A stretch of DNA of 64,000 bases, taken from positions 1,736,001-1,800,000 of the forward strand of contig NZ_CP032286.1 of the NCBI RefSeq assembly GCF_002165305.2, written 5' to 3'. Both the position numbers and the translations under genes were made by a program. Shown piece after piece: positions 56,541-64,000 of the stretch. The notes under the pieces were generated by a model. The model was not told where the DNA came from. It saw nothing but the letters and a program-made list of their open reading frames with translations, and ran no database searches. The stretch is from Acinetobacter sp. WCHA55 (lineage in GTDB: Bacteria > Pseudomonadota > Gammaproteobacteria > Pseudomonadales > Moraxellaceae). Positions within the stretch are counted from its first letter, which is position 1, and each line of letters begins with the position of its first letter.

Positions 56541-56765
56541 CTAATCTGCAAGAGCACTATATCACCATTTTAAAGGTTAGGAATATCGTATGTGTTACAG
56601 TTATACCTATGAACTGTATATTGTTTATGAAAAGAAAAAACTTATTGAAGGAATTGTGTAGCTCGAAATTTTGCTACGTGATTTTTTCAAAGTGTGTTCA
56701 ATTGAATTGACAATATTTTTCTCTTTTTATATAGTTAGGCGACTTACTATATTGCAGCTAATCAA
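56541..56765. other. Intergenic region between the orphan terminator and the MarR gene
   Basis: About 225 AT-rich bases. It should hold the MarR promoter (plus strand) and, on the minus strand, a promoter for the transcript that the orphan terminator would end. I see no coding region. Confidence 0.4.
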
Positions 56766-57257
56766 ATGAACCTTGATCAAAAATACAAAGCACTTTTGGG
56801 TGAAGCAAAAAAGCGAAAATTACCTGATATCGAAGGAATACAACTTTGTTTTATGACTCTTTCACTTGCATCCAGTATAGATCGTGATTGCGCAAATCAA
56901 CTCTCTGTTCATGGTCTATCTGAAGGACGATTCATTCTTCTATTTCTACTTGAAGCAAATGGTGAAGGAATAGCCCCTAAAACTCTTGCAGAACAAGCTG
57001 GAATCACCCGCGCAACAGTAACAGGCTTGCTTGATGGCCTAGAACGTGAAGGATTAATAGAACGACAAGCGGACACAGAGGATCGTCGTGCTTTAAAAAT
57101 ACAACTCACATCAAAAGGAAAGATAGTAGCTAAAGAAGTTTTTGACCAACATAGTCGCTGGATCTCTGGCTTATTTGGCAATCTTTCTTTTGAAGAACGC
57201 GAACAATTTACCCAGTTATTAAAAAAAGTCTCAAACAACCTCACCAATAAGGAATAA
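56766..57257 (+). CDS. MarR-family transcriptional regulator
   Basis: 163 residues. The winged helix-turn-helix core (about 60-125) reads GEGIAPKTLAEQAGITRATVTGLLDGLEREGLIERQADTEDRRALKIQLT, the classical MarR pattern with its DRR wing. It lies 2 bases before the small unknown gene at 57260, so both are in one operon and the regulator likely controls that gene. Confidence 0.9.
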   Translation: MNLDQKYKALLGEAKKRKLPDIEGIQLCFMTLSLASSIDRDCANQLSVHGLSEGRFILLFLLEANGEGIAPKTLAEQAGITRATVTGLLDGLEREGLIERQADTEDRRALKIQLTSKGKIVAKEVFDQHSRWISGLFGNLSFEEREQFTQLLKKVSNNLTNKE

Positions 57258-57259
57258 CC

Positions 57260-57598
57260 ATGAATCACTACCTTATCGAACTTTATACCCCAAATTCAGC
57301 TTGGAAAGCCTTATCATTCGATGAGCGCAAAAATTATTTAAATAATGTTGGGGCTGCAATGGTTGGATTGTCTGATGCTGGAGTTAAAGCGTTAACACTC
57401 ACTCAAATTAACTCTAAAATTGATCAAAGCAGCGACCATCAATTTTTAGCTGTTTGGCACTTCCCAAATCAAGAAGTTTGTAATGCCCTACTTGCAGGCA
57501 TCAAAGCGAGTGGTTGGTATAAGTACTTTGACCATGTAAATGCTGTTGGAGTGGAATCTAGCTTTAATGAACATCTTGAAGCACTAGCCAATATCTGA
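57260..57598 (+). CDS. Small protein of unknown function, operon partner of the MarR gene
   Basis: 112 residues, cytosolic, with no signal or membrane segment. It resembles a small dimeric alpha-beta barrel fold in its hydrophobic pattern (HYLIELYTP, QFLAVWHFPNQE, HVNAVGVESSF). It may belong to the DUF6616-type group, but I am not sure. Its tight coupling to a MarR regulator suggests a stress- or compound-responsive enzyme. The function is not assigned. Confidence 0.65.
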   Translation: MNHYLIELYTPNSAWKALSFDERKNYLNNVGAAMVGLSDAGVKALTLTQINSKIDQSSDHQFLAVWHFPNQEVCNALLAGIKASGWYKYFDHVNAVGVESSFNEHLEALANI

Positions 57599-57698
57599 TT
57601 TTTTATTCAGAGTATTCAACCTACAGAAAGAATTCAAAGAAAACACTAGTAAAATATTTCTTGAAAAAAATCCAACTTTTACTATGAATTATAAGAAG

Positions 57699-57736
57699 CC
57701 TCTACTGTTTAAATGATTGTAGAGGTTAAGTTTTTT
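57699..57736 (+). terminator. Probable terminator of the MarR operon
   Basis: CCTCTAC and GTAGAGG around a 13-base loop, then TTAAGTTTTTT. It lies about 100 bases past the last gene, so confidence is modest. Confidence 0.55.
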
Positions 57737-57881
57737 GAATACGTCATGCAGACATCCAAAAACTTATCATTAATATTTACTTCAATATCATCTTTATAAT
57801 CAAATTTGTAATTAGACCCCACAAGCTAGAGAGCTAATAATGACAAATTTATTTCTAGACGTGAGTGGTTTTGAATAGGTT

Positions 57882-58391
57882 CTATTTCAATCTCATACTC
57901 TTTAAAACATCATCTTTCAATATGAAGTGATGAATTAGTGCGGCCAAAGCATGCAACCCAATCAATGTAATAAAAATATTTGCAATAATAGGATGAATAT
58001 CACCAAGATCAGCATTACTAGAAAAAAGCACTTGTGGCAGATCCATACCCAATAAACTGAAAGATGCCTGTGTTGAAGCCAATGTAAACCACCCCAAAAA
58101 AGGAACGGTAAATAAACAGATATATAGGCATACTTTCATCAACTGAAAAGCCTTTTTTTGTATTTCAGACTTAAATGAAACTTCAGGAAACTGGGTCTTA
58201 AACCTCATGTATAAAAAAATGCGGATGAAGAAAATGATAAAAACCAAACTACCCGCAATTACATGGGTCTGCCCAAGCCACTGATCCTCAATTGGACTTT
58301 GGCTTGTGAAATATGCAACAAGGACAAAGAGTAATGTTATCCAGTGGGTCAATATTACCAAATGAGGAAATTTTTTAGTTGATACAATCAT
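57882..58391 (-). CDS. Cytochrome b561-like membrane protein
   Basis: 169 residues with four hydrophobic segments. Histidines suited to axial haem ligation lie in HLVILTHW, LGQTHVIAG, DLGDIHPIIANI and GLHALAALIHHFILKDD. Proteins of this family pass electrons from quinol to periplasmic acceptors or quench superoxide. It is the last gene before the IS21-type segment. Confidence 0.88.
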   Translation of the reverse strand: MIVSTKKFPHLVILTHWITLLFVLVAYFTSQSPIEDQWLGQTHVIAGSLVFIIFFIRIFLYMRFKTQFPEVSFKSEIQKKAFQLMKVCLYICLFTVPFLGWFTLASTQASFSLLGMDLPQVLFSSNADLGDIHPIIANIFITLIGLHALAALIHHFILKDDVLKSMRLK

Positions 58392-58542
58392 AGAGCTTTC
58401 CTTATTCTGATATTTTAATCAAATTAAGAGCAAACCACCCATATTCATCATAATGCAAAATACTGAATAAGTCGGCCACTCATTCCAGTTGGTGGTCTAC
58501 CACTTATTCCTATTCCAAGTAGGCCACCCCTGTTAAAAACAT

Positions 58543-59283
58543 TTATTCTAAAGAAAAAATTTTTTCTCTGTAAGACCTACCTAAAATCTCTAGCTCATAG
58601 GATCTATGTAAAATTCGATCCATCACTGCATCTGCGATTGTTGGATCTTGAAACTGTTCGAACCACAATTTTTTTGGAACTTGACTAGTAATTAGAAGAC
58701 CTCCACTTTGAGATTGTTTGTCAATCATTTCCAAAAAAGATGGGGCAAGTGCCTGATTAAAGCCTCCTAATCCAAAATCATCAATGATAAGCAATTTTGC
58801 AGCACATATTTTTTTCTTAAAATCTTTAATTTCCCCTAAAGTAATTGCATTTGCAATTTCATCAAAAAGGCTAATAGCATTAAAATATATCGTGCTATAG
58901 CCAAGATGACAGGCCTCAGCTCCTAGTGCACAAGCTAGCCATGATTTACCAACACCTGTTGAGCCTGAAATAATCAACCCACGACCTTCATTAATCCATT
59001 CGCAATTAGCATAGCGATGGATGTCTGCTTTTTTAAGTTTTCGTTCTACTGCATAATCTATGTGTTCCACCCTTGCATTTGGATAACGGAATTTGGCTTG
59101 AGATAATAGTCGTTCAATTCTTCGATTAGAGCGATCATTTAATTCTGCATCGAGGCAATAGTCTAAAAAGTCTTCTATACTAGCGCCCTGACCTAACATT
59201 TGATCAAGTGAACTTTCTGCTGAACGAAGAAAGCCTTTAAGTTTAAGCTGTTCTAATTTCTCTTTGACAGATTGTTTAAGCAT
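58543..59283 (-). CDS. istB: IS21-family helper ATPase IstB
   Basis: 246 residues. Walker A is ISGSTGVGKSWLACALG, Walker B is LLIIDDFGLGGF, and the C-terminal ILHRSYELEILGRSYRE is typical of IstB. It is an AAA+ DnaC-like protein that helps IstA pick targets. It starts 13 bases after the istA stop, as expected for a coupled pair. Confidence 0.93.
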   Translation of the reverse strand: MLKQSVKEKLEQLKLKGFLRSAESSLDQMLGQGASIEDFLDYCLDAELNDRSNRRIERLLSQAKFRYPNARVEHIDYAVERKLKKADIHRYANCEWINEGRGLIISGSTGVGKSWLACALGAEACHLGYSTIYFNAISLFDEIANAITLGEIKDFKKKICAAKLLIIDDFGLGGFNQALAPSFLEMIDKQSQSGGLLITSQVPKKLWFEQFQDPTIADAVMDRILHRSYELEILGRSYREKIFSLE

Positions 59284-59296
59284 GTTTTGTTATCTC

Positions 59297-60838
59297 TTAA
59301 TCTTGAAAATAATAATTAATGCCACGAATATTATGATGTGGGGTTGTTATACGAGGCTGTATATCTGGCGCTTGTGGTATGAGATGAGCATTGTTTGAAA
59401 TAATGCTTTCAAGTCGCTTGAGTGTGAAAATTTTTCGTTCCATGGCAAATTGACAAGCATCCTCTAGGTAATTAGATTTTTGATTATCCATGACCCATTT
59501 TCTAAACTTGTTTAAGGACTTAATGTTTTTGGCAAGATCTCTTTTTTGATTGAGAATATAATCAACATACTGTGATGTACTTTGACCTATACGATTTGCC
59601 CAGAAAGTAATTTCATCTTTTGAGAGACCTTTTTGAGCAAGATGTTCAGGTGACATATGTTCATCCAAGCAGATATCTTGGTGTATATGGGAGTTGATAA
59701 TATGTTCAGCTATTTTTTCACGTTCATAAAAAATATGAATTGCTGAGTGCGTGATTTTAATATCGACTTTTAAATGCGTATATGTATACGGAACAGAGTA
59801 TTGATTAGATTGATACTCAATTCGATAAAATTCACTGACCCGTACCTGCCGTTTCCATGTACATAGTTCATATGGATAAAGCGGTAGCGGATTGAGGTCT
59901 TTACTATCCAAAGCTAAAAATTGTTCATAACGGCTAATAGTAAATCGACGAGTGGTTTTACGATTAATTGTGTCCATTTTCTGCTGAATGGCTTGATTTA
60001 ATTCATCAATAGATAAAAATTTTTGATTGCGTATAGATGCTAGGACTGAACGTTGTACAATCTGCACACTGACTTCTACAAGACCTTTATCCTTTGGATG
60101 GCGTGGTCGAGTTGGCATAATTGCAAAATCATAATGTGCTGCAAAATCTTCAAAGTCTTTTTGGAACTCCAATCCGAACTTATTATTTTTGATGACAGCT
60201 GATTTTAAATTGTCTGTTACTATTGTTTCTGGAACACCACCGATATGCTTAAATGCTTGAATAAAGCATTCCAACCAGTGCTCAACTTTCTGGCTTGGAA
60301 CTGCATATGCAAATGTATACGCTGATCCCCCTAATACTCCCACAAATATAGAAGCATGACTTTTTGATCCATCTAATGGAGAAGTAATTTCCATTGTTCT
60401 ACCACAAAAATCTACTAATAGTGCTTCACCACTTTTAAAATTTTGTCGCATTGAGGAATATCGTTTCTTTTGAAAATTTCTAAATACTTCACAAAAACGA
60501 GAATATGAAAGGCCATTTTCATATTGAGCAATGTATTCTTGCCAAAGTAATTCAATGGTCATATCCCGTTTTTTTAATTCTTGATTGATATATTCAAAGT
60601 CAGGATAAATTTTTCTCGACGGATAACTTGTATTACGTGAGATTTCAAAATAGTCGAGTAATTCAATGTTGGTAAATAAATTAAGTTCATTATTGTGAAT
60701 TGGAAAAATTTTTAACTTTTCATAGAGCACTTTCACAGACTCTCTAGAAATACCGACTTGCTTAGCGGTTTCTCTTTGACTGTATTGTAAATTTAGCAGT
60801 CTGACAGTTTGTCGAATTTTATCAGTGTCTAAGCGCAT
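59297..60838 (-). CDS. istA: IS21-family transposase IstA
   Basis: About 513 residues from MRLDTDKIRQTVRLL; AGAGG eight bases before this ATG supports it over an in-frame extension to 60931. The N-terminal helix-turn-helix region contains YSQRETAKQVGISRESVKVLY. The DDE core has Asp in LLVDFCGRTM, Asp in TIVTDNLKSAV and Glu in KGLVEVSVQIVQR, all intact. The protein should be active if the ends are. Confidence 0.93.
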   Translation of the reverse strand: MRLDTDKIRQTVRLLNLQYSQRETAKQVGISRESVKVLYEKLKIFPIHNNELNLFTNIELLDYFEISRNTSYPSRKIYPDFEYINQELKKRDMTIELLWQEYIAQYENGLSYSRFCEVFRNFQKKRYSSMRQNFKSGEALLVDFCGRTMEITSPLDGSKSHASIFVGVLGGSAYTFAYAVPSQKVEHWLECFIQAFKHIGGVPETIVTDNLKSAVIKNNKFGLEFQKDFEDFAAHYDFAIMPTRPRHPKDKGLVEVSVQIVQRSVLASIRNQKFLSIDELNQAIQQKMDTINRKTTRRFTISRYEQFLALDSKDLNPLPLYPYELCTWKRQVRVSEFYRIEYQSNQYSVPYTYTHLKVDIKITHSAIHIFYEREKIAEHIINSHIHQDICLDEHMSPEHLAQKGLSKDEITFWANRIGQSTSQYVDYILNQKRDLAKNIKSLNKFRKWVMDNQKSNYLEDACQFAMERKIFTLKRLESIISNNAHLIPQAPDIQPRITTPHHNIRGINYYFQD

Positions 60839-61025
60839 AAATACCTCTAATAATAAAATGAGGCAAAAAGCACCCTCAACATTGCTTAATTTAGCAATGT
60901 CTTTTAGAATGAATATGTCTTGCACGACCAAGTAAAAGACAATTCATAAAGACTCATGCTGGCGCATGGGTCTTTATACTTTCTGCAGTTAAATAAAAAA
61001 ATAAAGTTAATTAATTCATAATTTT

Positions 61026-61205
61026 CTACTCTTTGATACCTAGTTTCACTGCGATTTCATGGCTTTTACCACGTTGTGGAATTTGATTGTTTTTTAGTAT
61101 TCTATATACCAAATCAGGTGAGAAATTATTAGCTCTTGCCCATTCGGCAATAGAAGTTCCTGAAGAAAAAAATTCCTCTCTAACTTGTTTTATTGATTTG
61201 ACCAT
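61026..61205 (-). CDS. Small DNA-binding protein of the BcepMu gp16 (phage-associated) family
   Basis: 59 residues, read directly from the minus strand. It starts MVKSIKQVREEFFSSG, continues TSIAEWARANNFSPDLVYRI and ends RGKSHEIAVKLGIKE. This order (EVR.EF, SIAEWAR..GFSP.LVY.IL, RG.SHEIAV.LGLK) is the mark of the gp16 family from Mu-like phages such as BcepMu. It is probably a Ner-like or repressor-type protein. It lies on the istA strand, 187 bases upstream, so it may belong to the same mobile unit or be a phage relic. Confidence 0.8.
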   Translation of the reverse strand: MVKSIKQVREEFFSSGTSIAEWARANNFSPDLVYRILKNNQIPQRGKSHEIAVKLGIKE

Positions 61206-61327
61206 AATTAGACGAATTTTGAGTAAATTTGACGAAAAAATATAGAAGAAAAATGCTCAAGTCAACCAGAATAATATTAATTTAATATTTTGATTTTATT
61301 GTAGTATTTTTAATATTTTTATGGTTT

Positions 61328-61807
61328 TTAACTCATAAAACCATCCATAAATTTAATGTTTGACTTAATATTTTTTATATCAGTTTCTAATTTTTCTTTA
61401 TGATTAATAAAATATTTCTCTAATGTTTTATCATCTAATAATAGTGATTCTATAAATTCAATATTATTTTCTTTATCTTTAATTTGATTTAAAAATTCAG
61501 ATTTTTTTATTGAAAAAATAGCTTCGAGTTTTTGTTTTTTATATTTATCTCTTAGTTCATTTAATCTAGGAGTTTCTTTATAACTGAATGCTTTTTTTGA
61601 AGATTGAGTAACATCAATTTCAAGATACTTGCATCTAAGTAGGATTCTTAATCCTACATACATGAGACGCTTACAGCGTTTAGCTCTATAGGGCTGATTA
61701 AGGCCCATTTTTTCCCAAAAATGTTTTGCTTGCCAATTTTTAATTTCATGATTAATAAAAATTTTTAAGAATTCATCATATAAAGGTAAGGTAATTGATT
61801 TTGACAT
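61328..61807 (-). CDS. Hypothetical coiled-coil protein
   Basis: 159 residues, not recognised. Residues 1-75 are mixed hydrophobic/basic (FWEKMGLNQPYRAKRCKRLMYVGLRILLR). Residues about 85-155 are very Lys/Glu/Ile-rich and predicted helical, likely a coiled coil. There is no signal peptide or membrane segment. It is AT-rich compared with the core genes. It lies between the gp16-like gene (same strand) and the divergent XRE gene, 95 bases away, so it could be an accessory or antagonist factor of either; nothing in the sequence decides. Confidence 0.6.
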   Translation of the reverse strand: MSKSITLPLYDEFLKIFINHEIKNWQAKHFWEKMGLNQPYRAKRCKRLMYVGLRILLRCKYLEIDVTQSSKKAFSYKETPRLNELRDKYKKQKLEAIFSIKKSEFLNQIKDKENNIEFIESLLLDDKTLEKYFINHKEKLETDIKNIKSNIKFMDGFMS

Positions 61808-61901
61808 CGCTGAATCTTAACAAAAATAAATACGGATTATAGTCCGTGGATATATAGTCCTCAATTGTTGATATTTCTGTTTTTTGAGCAGTTGGTTTCA
61901 A

Positions 61902-62108
61902 ATGTCAGAATTATCAATTACGATTGGTCAATTAATCCGCAAAAAGAGAATTGAAAAAAAGACCACACAAGAGTCGCTTGCTCTCCAATGTTGCATTGAT
62001 CGGAGCTATATGGGGCGTATCGAACGGGGTGAGGTAAATCTTACAGTAGAAAAACTATATGATATTGCGCATGCTTTAGAAGTTGAGGCTAAAAGCCTAT
62101 TACCCTAA
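61902..62108 (+). CDS. XRE-family helix-turn-helix regulator
   Basis: 68 residues from MSELSITIGQLIRKKR; a TTG six codons earlier is rejected. The single domain reads RKKRIEKKTTQESLALQCCIDRSYMGRIERGEVNLTVEKLYDIAHALEVE, a standard Cro/CI-type fold similar to restriction-modification controller proteins. It lies 108 bases before the STAND NTPase gene on the same strand and is probably its regulator (inference from position). Confidence 0.88.
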   Translation: MSELSITIGQLIRKKRIEKKTTQESLALQCCIDRSYMGRIERGEVNLTVEKLYDIAHALEVEAKSLLP

Positions 62109-62215
62109 TTAAGAGTAAAAGTATTAACTTTATGATTCTATAAATATTAAACCACTGATAAAATTAAAAAATATTTTAATTATGATTTATAACATCTTAT
62201 AAAACAGGTAAGGCA

Positions 62216-64000
62216 ATGGGAAATGCAGATTTAGTTAGAGCAAGTCGAGATGGAGATCAGTTTCATTACTTATGGGCTGCAAGAAAAGCACTTCTACTTT
62301 TGAACCCTTTATCTGGATTACATACTCTGACTATTGAAGGTCCTAGTAAATCTGAATTTAACGAAGAAGTAGAAGAAGGTGAAGAAATTGTAGATGTGGG
62401 AGAATACTACACTAGTAATGATTTTTCTGCTTCTTCTAAAATTATTTACACTCAACTTAAGCACTCAACATTACATGCACAAACACCGTTTGAGCCTAGT
62501 AAACTACGTAATACTATTGAAGGTTTTTCTCAAAGATACCGCAGATTGATAGAAAAAAAGTCTAAGGATGAGGTGTTAAAAAAAGTAGAATTTCACTTCG
62601 TTTCAAATAGAGCGATCAATGATGAGTTCTATAAGTCAATTAATGAACTTAAAGAAACAGGACATGTTACTAAAACTCAGAATCTTCAAAAATTAAAAGA
62701 CTATACCGATTTAGATGGTCAAGCTTTAGAAGAATTTATTAAGCTTGTGAAATTCCCATCACAAGAGCCTAACTATATAGCCCAACGTGAGATTCTTGCT
62801 CAAGACATCGCTTATTACCTACCAGGGGATGATGTTAATGCTCCGAATGAATTAAAGGAACTTATCACCCGTAAAGCACTTAGTGAAAATACAGAAAAAC
62901 CAGAAATTACACGATACGATGTACTCCGTGCACTTAAAACCAACCCAGATGATCTGTTTCCAGTAAAGAACTTAATAAAAGAGTTAGAAAATATCGTAGA
63001 TAGACCTATCGTAAGAACACTGATAGATACTATTAATGAATCACATAGTCAAAAATTTATTATTCAAGCTGAAGGTGGTGTAGGTAAATCAATCTTAAGT
63101 ACACAAATACACAACTATATCCCTTCTGGATCATTGTCGATTGTCTATGACTGCTTTGGTAATGGTGACTACAGACAATCCTCATCGGCGAGACATACAC
63201 ATAAAATAGCATTAGTTCAAATTGCAAATGAATTAGCTGGATTAGGCTTATGCCATCCACTAATACCAACAACGAGTGCCGGTCCTAGCGAGTACATAAA
63301 AGCATTTTTGTTTAGATTAAAGCAGGTTTCTGAAAGGTTCTCCAATGAAAGTAAGCAGCTATTCATTGTTATTGATGCTGCTGATAACTCACAAATGGCA
63401 GCAGATGAATTTAATTATGGTCGATCTTTTATAACTGATTTATTGCAAGAAACCCTACCGCAAAATATTAAAATAATTGCTTTAGCGAGACCTTATAGGG
63501 TTGGGCTTTTAATACCTAAACAAGATATCGAAATTCTTGATTTAGAAGGCTTTAGTGAAAATGAAACAAAACAACATCTATTCAACTATTATCCTGATGT
63601 TTCGACACAAGACGTGATTGAATTTCATCGACTTACCAGTGGCAATCCACGAGTCCAAAGTATTGCTTTAGAACAAAATTTGACTTTGCATGAGATTCTT
63701 TCATTTTTCGGTGGAACGCCTAAAAGCGTAGAAGACACAATTAAGGATTTGTTAAATAAGGCAATTTTCAGTTTTAAAGAACAAAACTATTCCGAATCAG
63801 AAGAAATTGATTTACTGCTCACTTCAATTGCTATTTTACGCCCATTAATTCCACTGCAAATTTTATCTGATTTAACTAATATCAGGGCTGATCAAATAAG
63901 AAGTATTATTTCTGATATCGGTGGTCATCCAATTCGTCTTAGCGACAATAATATTCAATTTGTAGATGAGCCAACTGAGTCTTGGTTCCGTGAAATTTAT
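62216..64000 (+). CDS. Nuclease-like/STAND NTPase protein, probable antiphage defence (5' part, cut by window edge)
   Basis: 595 codons with no stop before the window end. AGGTAAGG lies 7 bases before the ATG. Residues 1-90 look like a restriction-endonuclease-type domain: DQFHYLWAARKALLLL, Glu41, Asp60 in IVDVGEYY, and Gln80-x-Lys82 in YTQLKHST, the E/D...QxK pattern seen in DUF4297/Cap4-like and Mrr-like nucleases. A STAND/NACHT-type NTPase follows: Walker A AEGGVGKS (285-292), Walker B LFIVIDAAD (382-390), ARPYR (424-428) and the STAND-specific GNPR (476-479). This layout is known from antiviral STAND (Avs) proteins, where a C-terminal sensor finds a phage protein. That sensor lies beyond the window. 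Defence is inference. Confidence 0.82.
   Translation, partial: MGNADLVRASRDGDQFHYLWAARKALLLLNPLSGLHTLTIEGPSKSEFNEEVEEGEEIVDVGEYYTSNDFSASSKIIYTQLKHSTLHAQTPFEPSKLRNTIEGFSQRYRRLIEKKSKDEVLKKVEFHFVSNRAINDEFYKSINELKETGHVTKTQNLQKLKDYTDLDGQALEEFIKLVKFPSQEPNYIAQREILAQDIAYYLPGDDVNAPNELKELITRKALSENTEKPEITRYDVLRALKTNPDDLFPVKNLIKELENIVDRPIVRTLIDTINESHSQKFIIQAEGGVGKSILSTQIHNYIPSGSLSIVYDCFGNGDYRQSSSARHTHKIALVQIANELAGLGLCHPLIPTTSAGPSEYIKAFLFRLKQVSERFSNESKQLFIVIDAADNSQMAADEFNYGRSFITDLLQETLPQNIKIIALARPYRVGLLIPKQDIEILDLEGFSENETKQHLFNYYPDVSTQDVIEFHRLTSGNPRVQSIALEQNLTLHEILSFFGGTPKSVEDTIKDLLNKAIFSFKEQNYSESEEIDLLLTSIAILRPLIPLQILSDLTNIRADQIRSIISDIGGHPIRLSDNNIQFVDEPTESWFREIY

Larger units (their letters stand above)
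58464..60960. mobile_element. IS21-family insertion sequence (right end unresolved)
   Basis: The istB-istA pair on the minus strand defines the family. The left side (58464-58530) shows the repeated end structure usual for IS21: AAGTCGGCCACTCATTCC, then GGTGGTCTACCAC, then CACTTATTCC and CCAAGTAGGCCACCCCTG. I could not find the inverted GGCCAC partner to the right of istA up to 62216, so the right boundary given is only approximate. The segment between istA and the next gene holds two good hairpins (60879-60900 and 60947-60976). Confidence 0.6.

Noticed and set aside
58464..60960. A Tn7-like transposon built on istAB
   Set aside because: The two proteins match IS21 IstA and IstB in size and motifs, and no TnsA, TnsC, TnsD or CRISPR genes are nearby.

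Overview
The window looks like a chromosomal segment of an Acinetobacter-type gammaproteobacterium. The DNA is AT-rich, and the order aroQ-accB-accC, the complete rut pyrimidine-degradation locus, the desaturase/ferredoxin-reductase pair, PilU and an IS30-family element with 3-bp target duplications all fit that genus. Species cannot be told from the sequence alone.

Layout: 1-2034 holds the end of aroQ and accBC (fatty-acid synthesis start). 2088-3135 is an intact IS30-family insertion sequence. 3831-9005 is a nitrogen-scavenging unit: a sigma-54 promoter, a guanidine-I (ykkC) riboswitch, two DUF1989 proteins (carboxyguanidine deiminase subunits) and a large biotin-dependent carboxylase annotated as urea carboxylase but here most likely a guanidine carboxylase. 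9122-13698 carries a LysR regulator, a thiolase, a TetR regulator and cysteine synthase. 13861-20218 is the rut system (rutD, then rutA-B-C-F-G plus a 3-hydroxyisobutyrate-dehydrogenase-like gene in place of rutE). Both rut transcripts are preceded by sequences that match sigma-54 promoters, so two separate nitrogen-salvage routes in this window appear to share nitrogen-limitation control.

20558-34132 is housekeeping and transport: a BigR-like ArsR repressor with a SulP permease, SstT, DUF1275 and DUF2058 proteins, a mechanosensitive channel, an MsbA-like ABC exporter, an AraC regulator, GcvH, an MFS transporter and PilU. 34145-35520 is a DAHP synthase gene with an elaborate leader: a short peptide rich in Tyr/Phe/Trp codons, a chain of mutually exclusive hairpins ending in an intrinsic terminator, and a second aromatic-rich peptide between terminator and gene. 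35698-50152 holds a PAS-GGDEF-EAL protein, the desaturase pair, glutathione-dependent formaldehyde dehydrogenase, a phospholipase-D-type lipoprotein, several small enzymes and an acyl-CoA dehydrogenase/phosphotransferase/phosphatase/SDR cluster with a divergent LysR gene.

51185-51805 is an internally deleted IS5-family relic. 51928-58391 holds a nuclease, nitroreductase, fumarase C, an epimerase, a MarR pair and a cytochrome b561. From about 58460 to the end the character changes to accessory DNA: an IS21-type istAB pair, a Mu-like gp16-family small DNA-binding protein, an unknown coiled-coil protein, an XRE regulator and the first 595 codons of a large protein that joins a nuclease-like N-terminus to a STAND/NACHT-type NTPase. 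That last gene, cut by the window edge, is the best candidate for a defence system.
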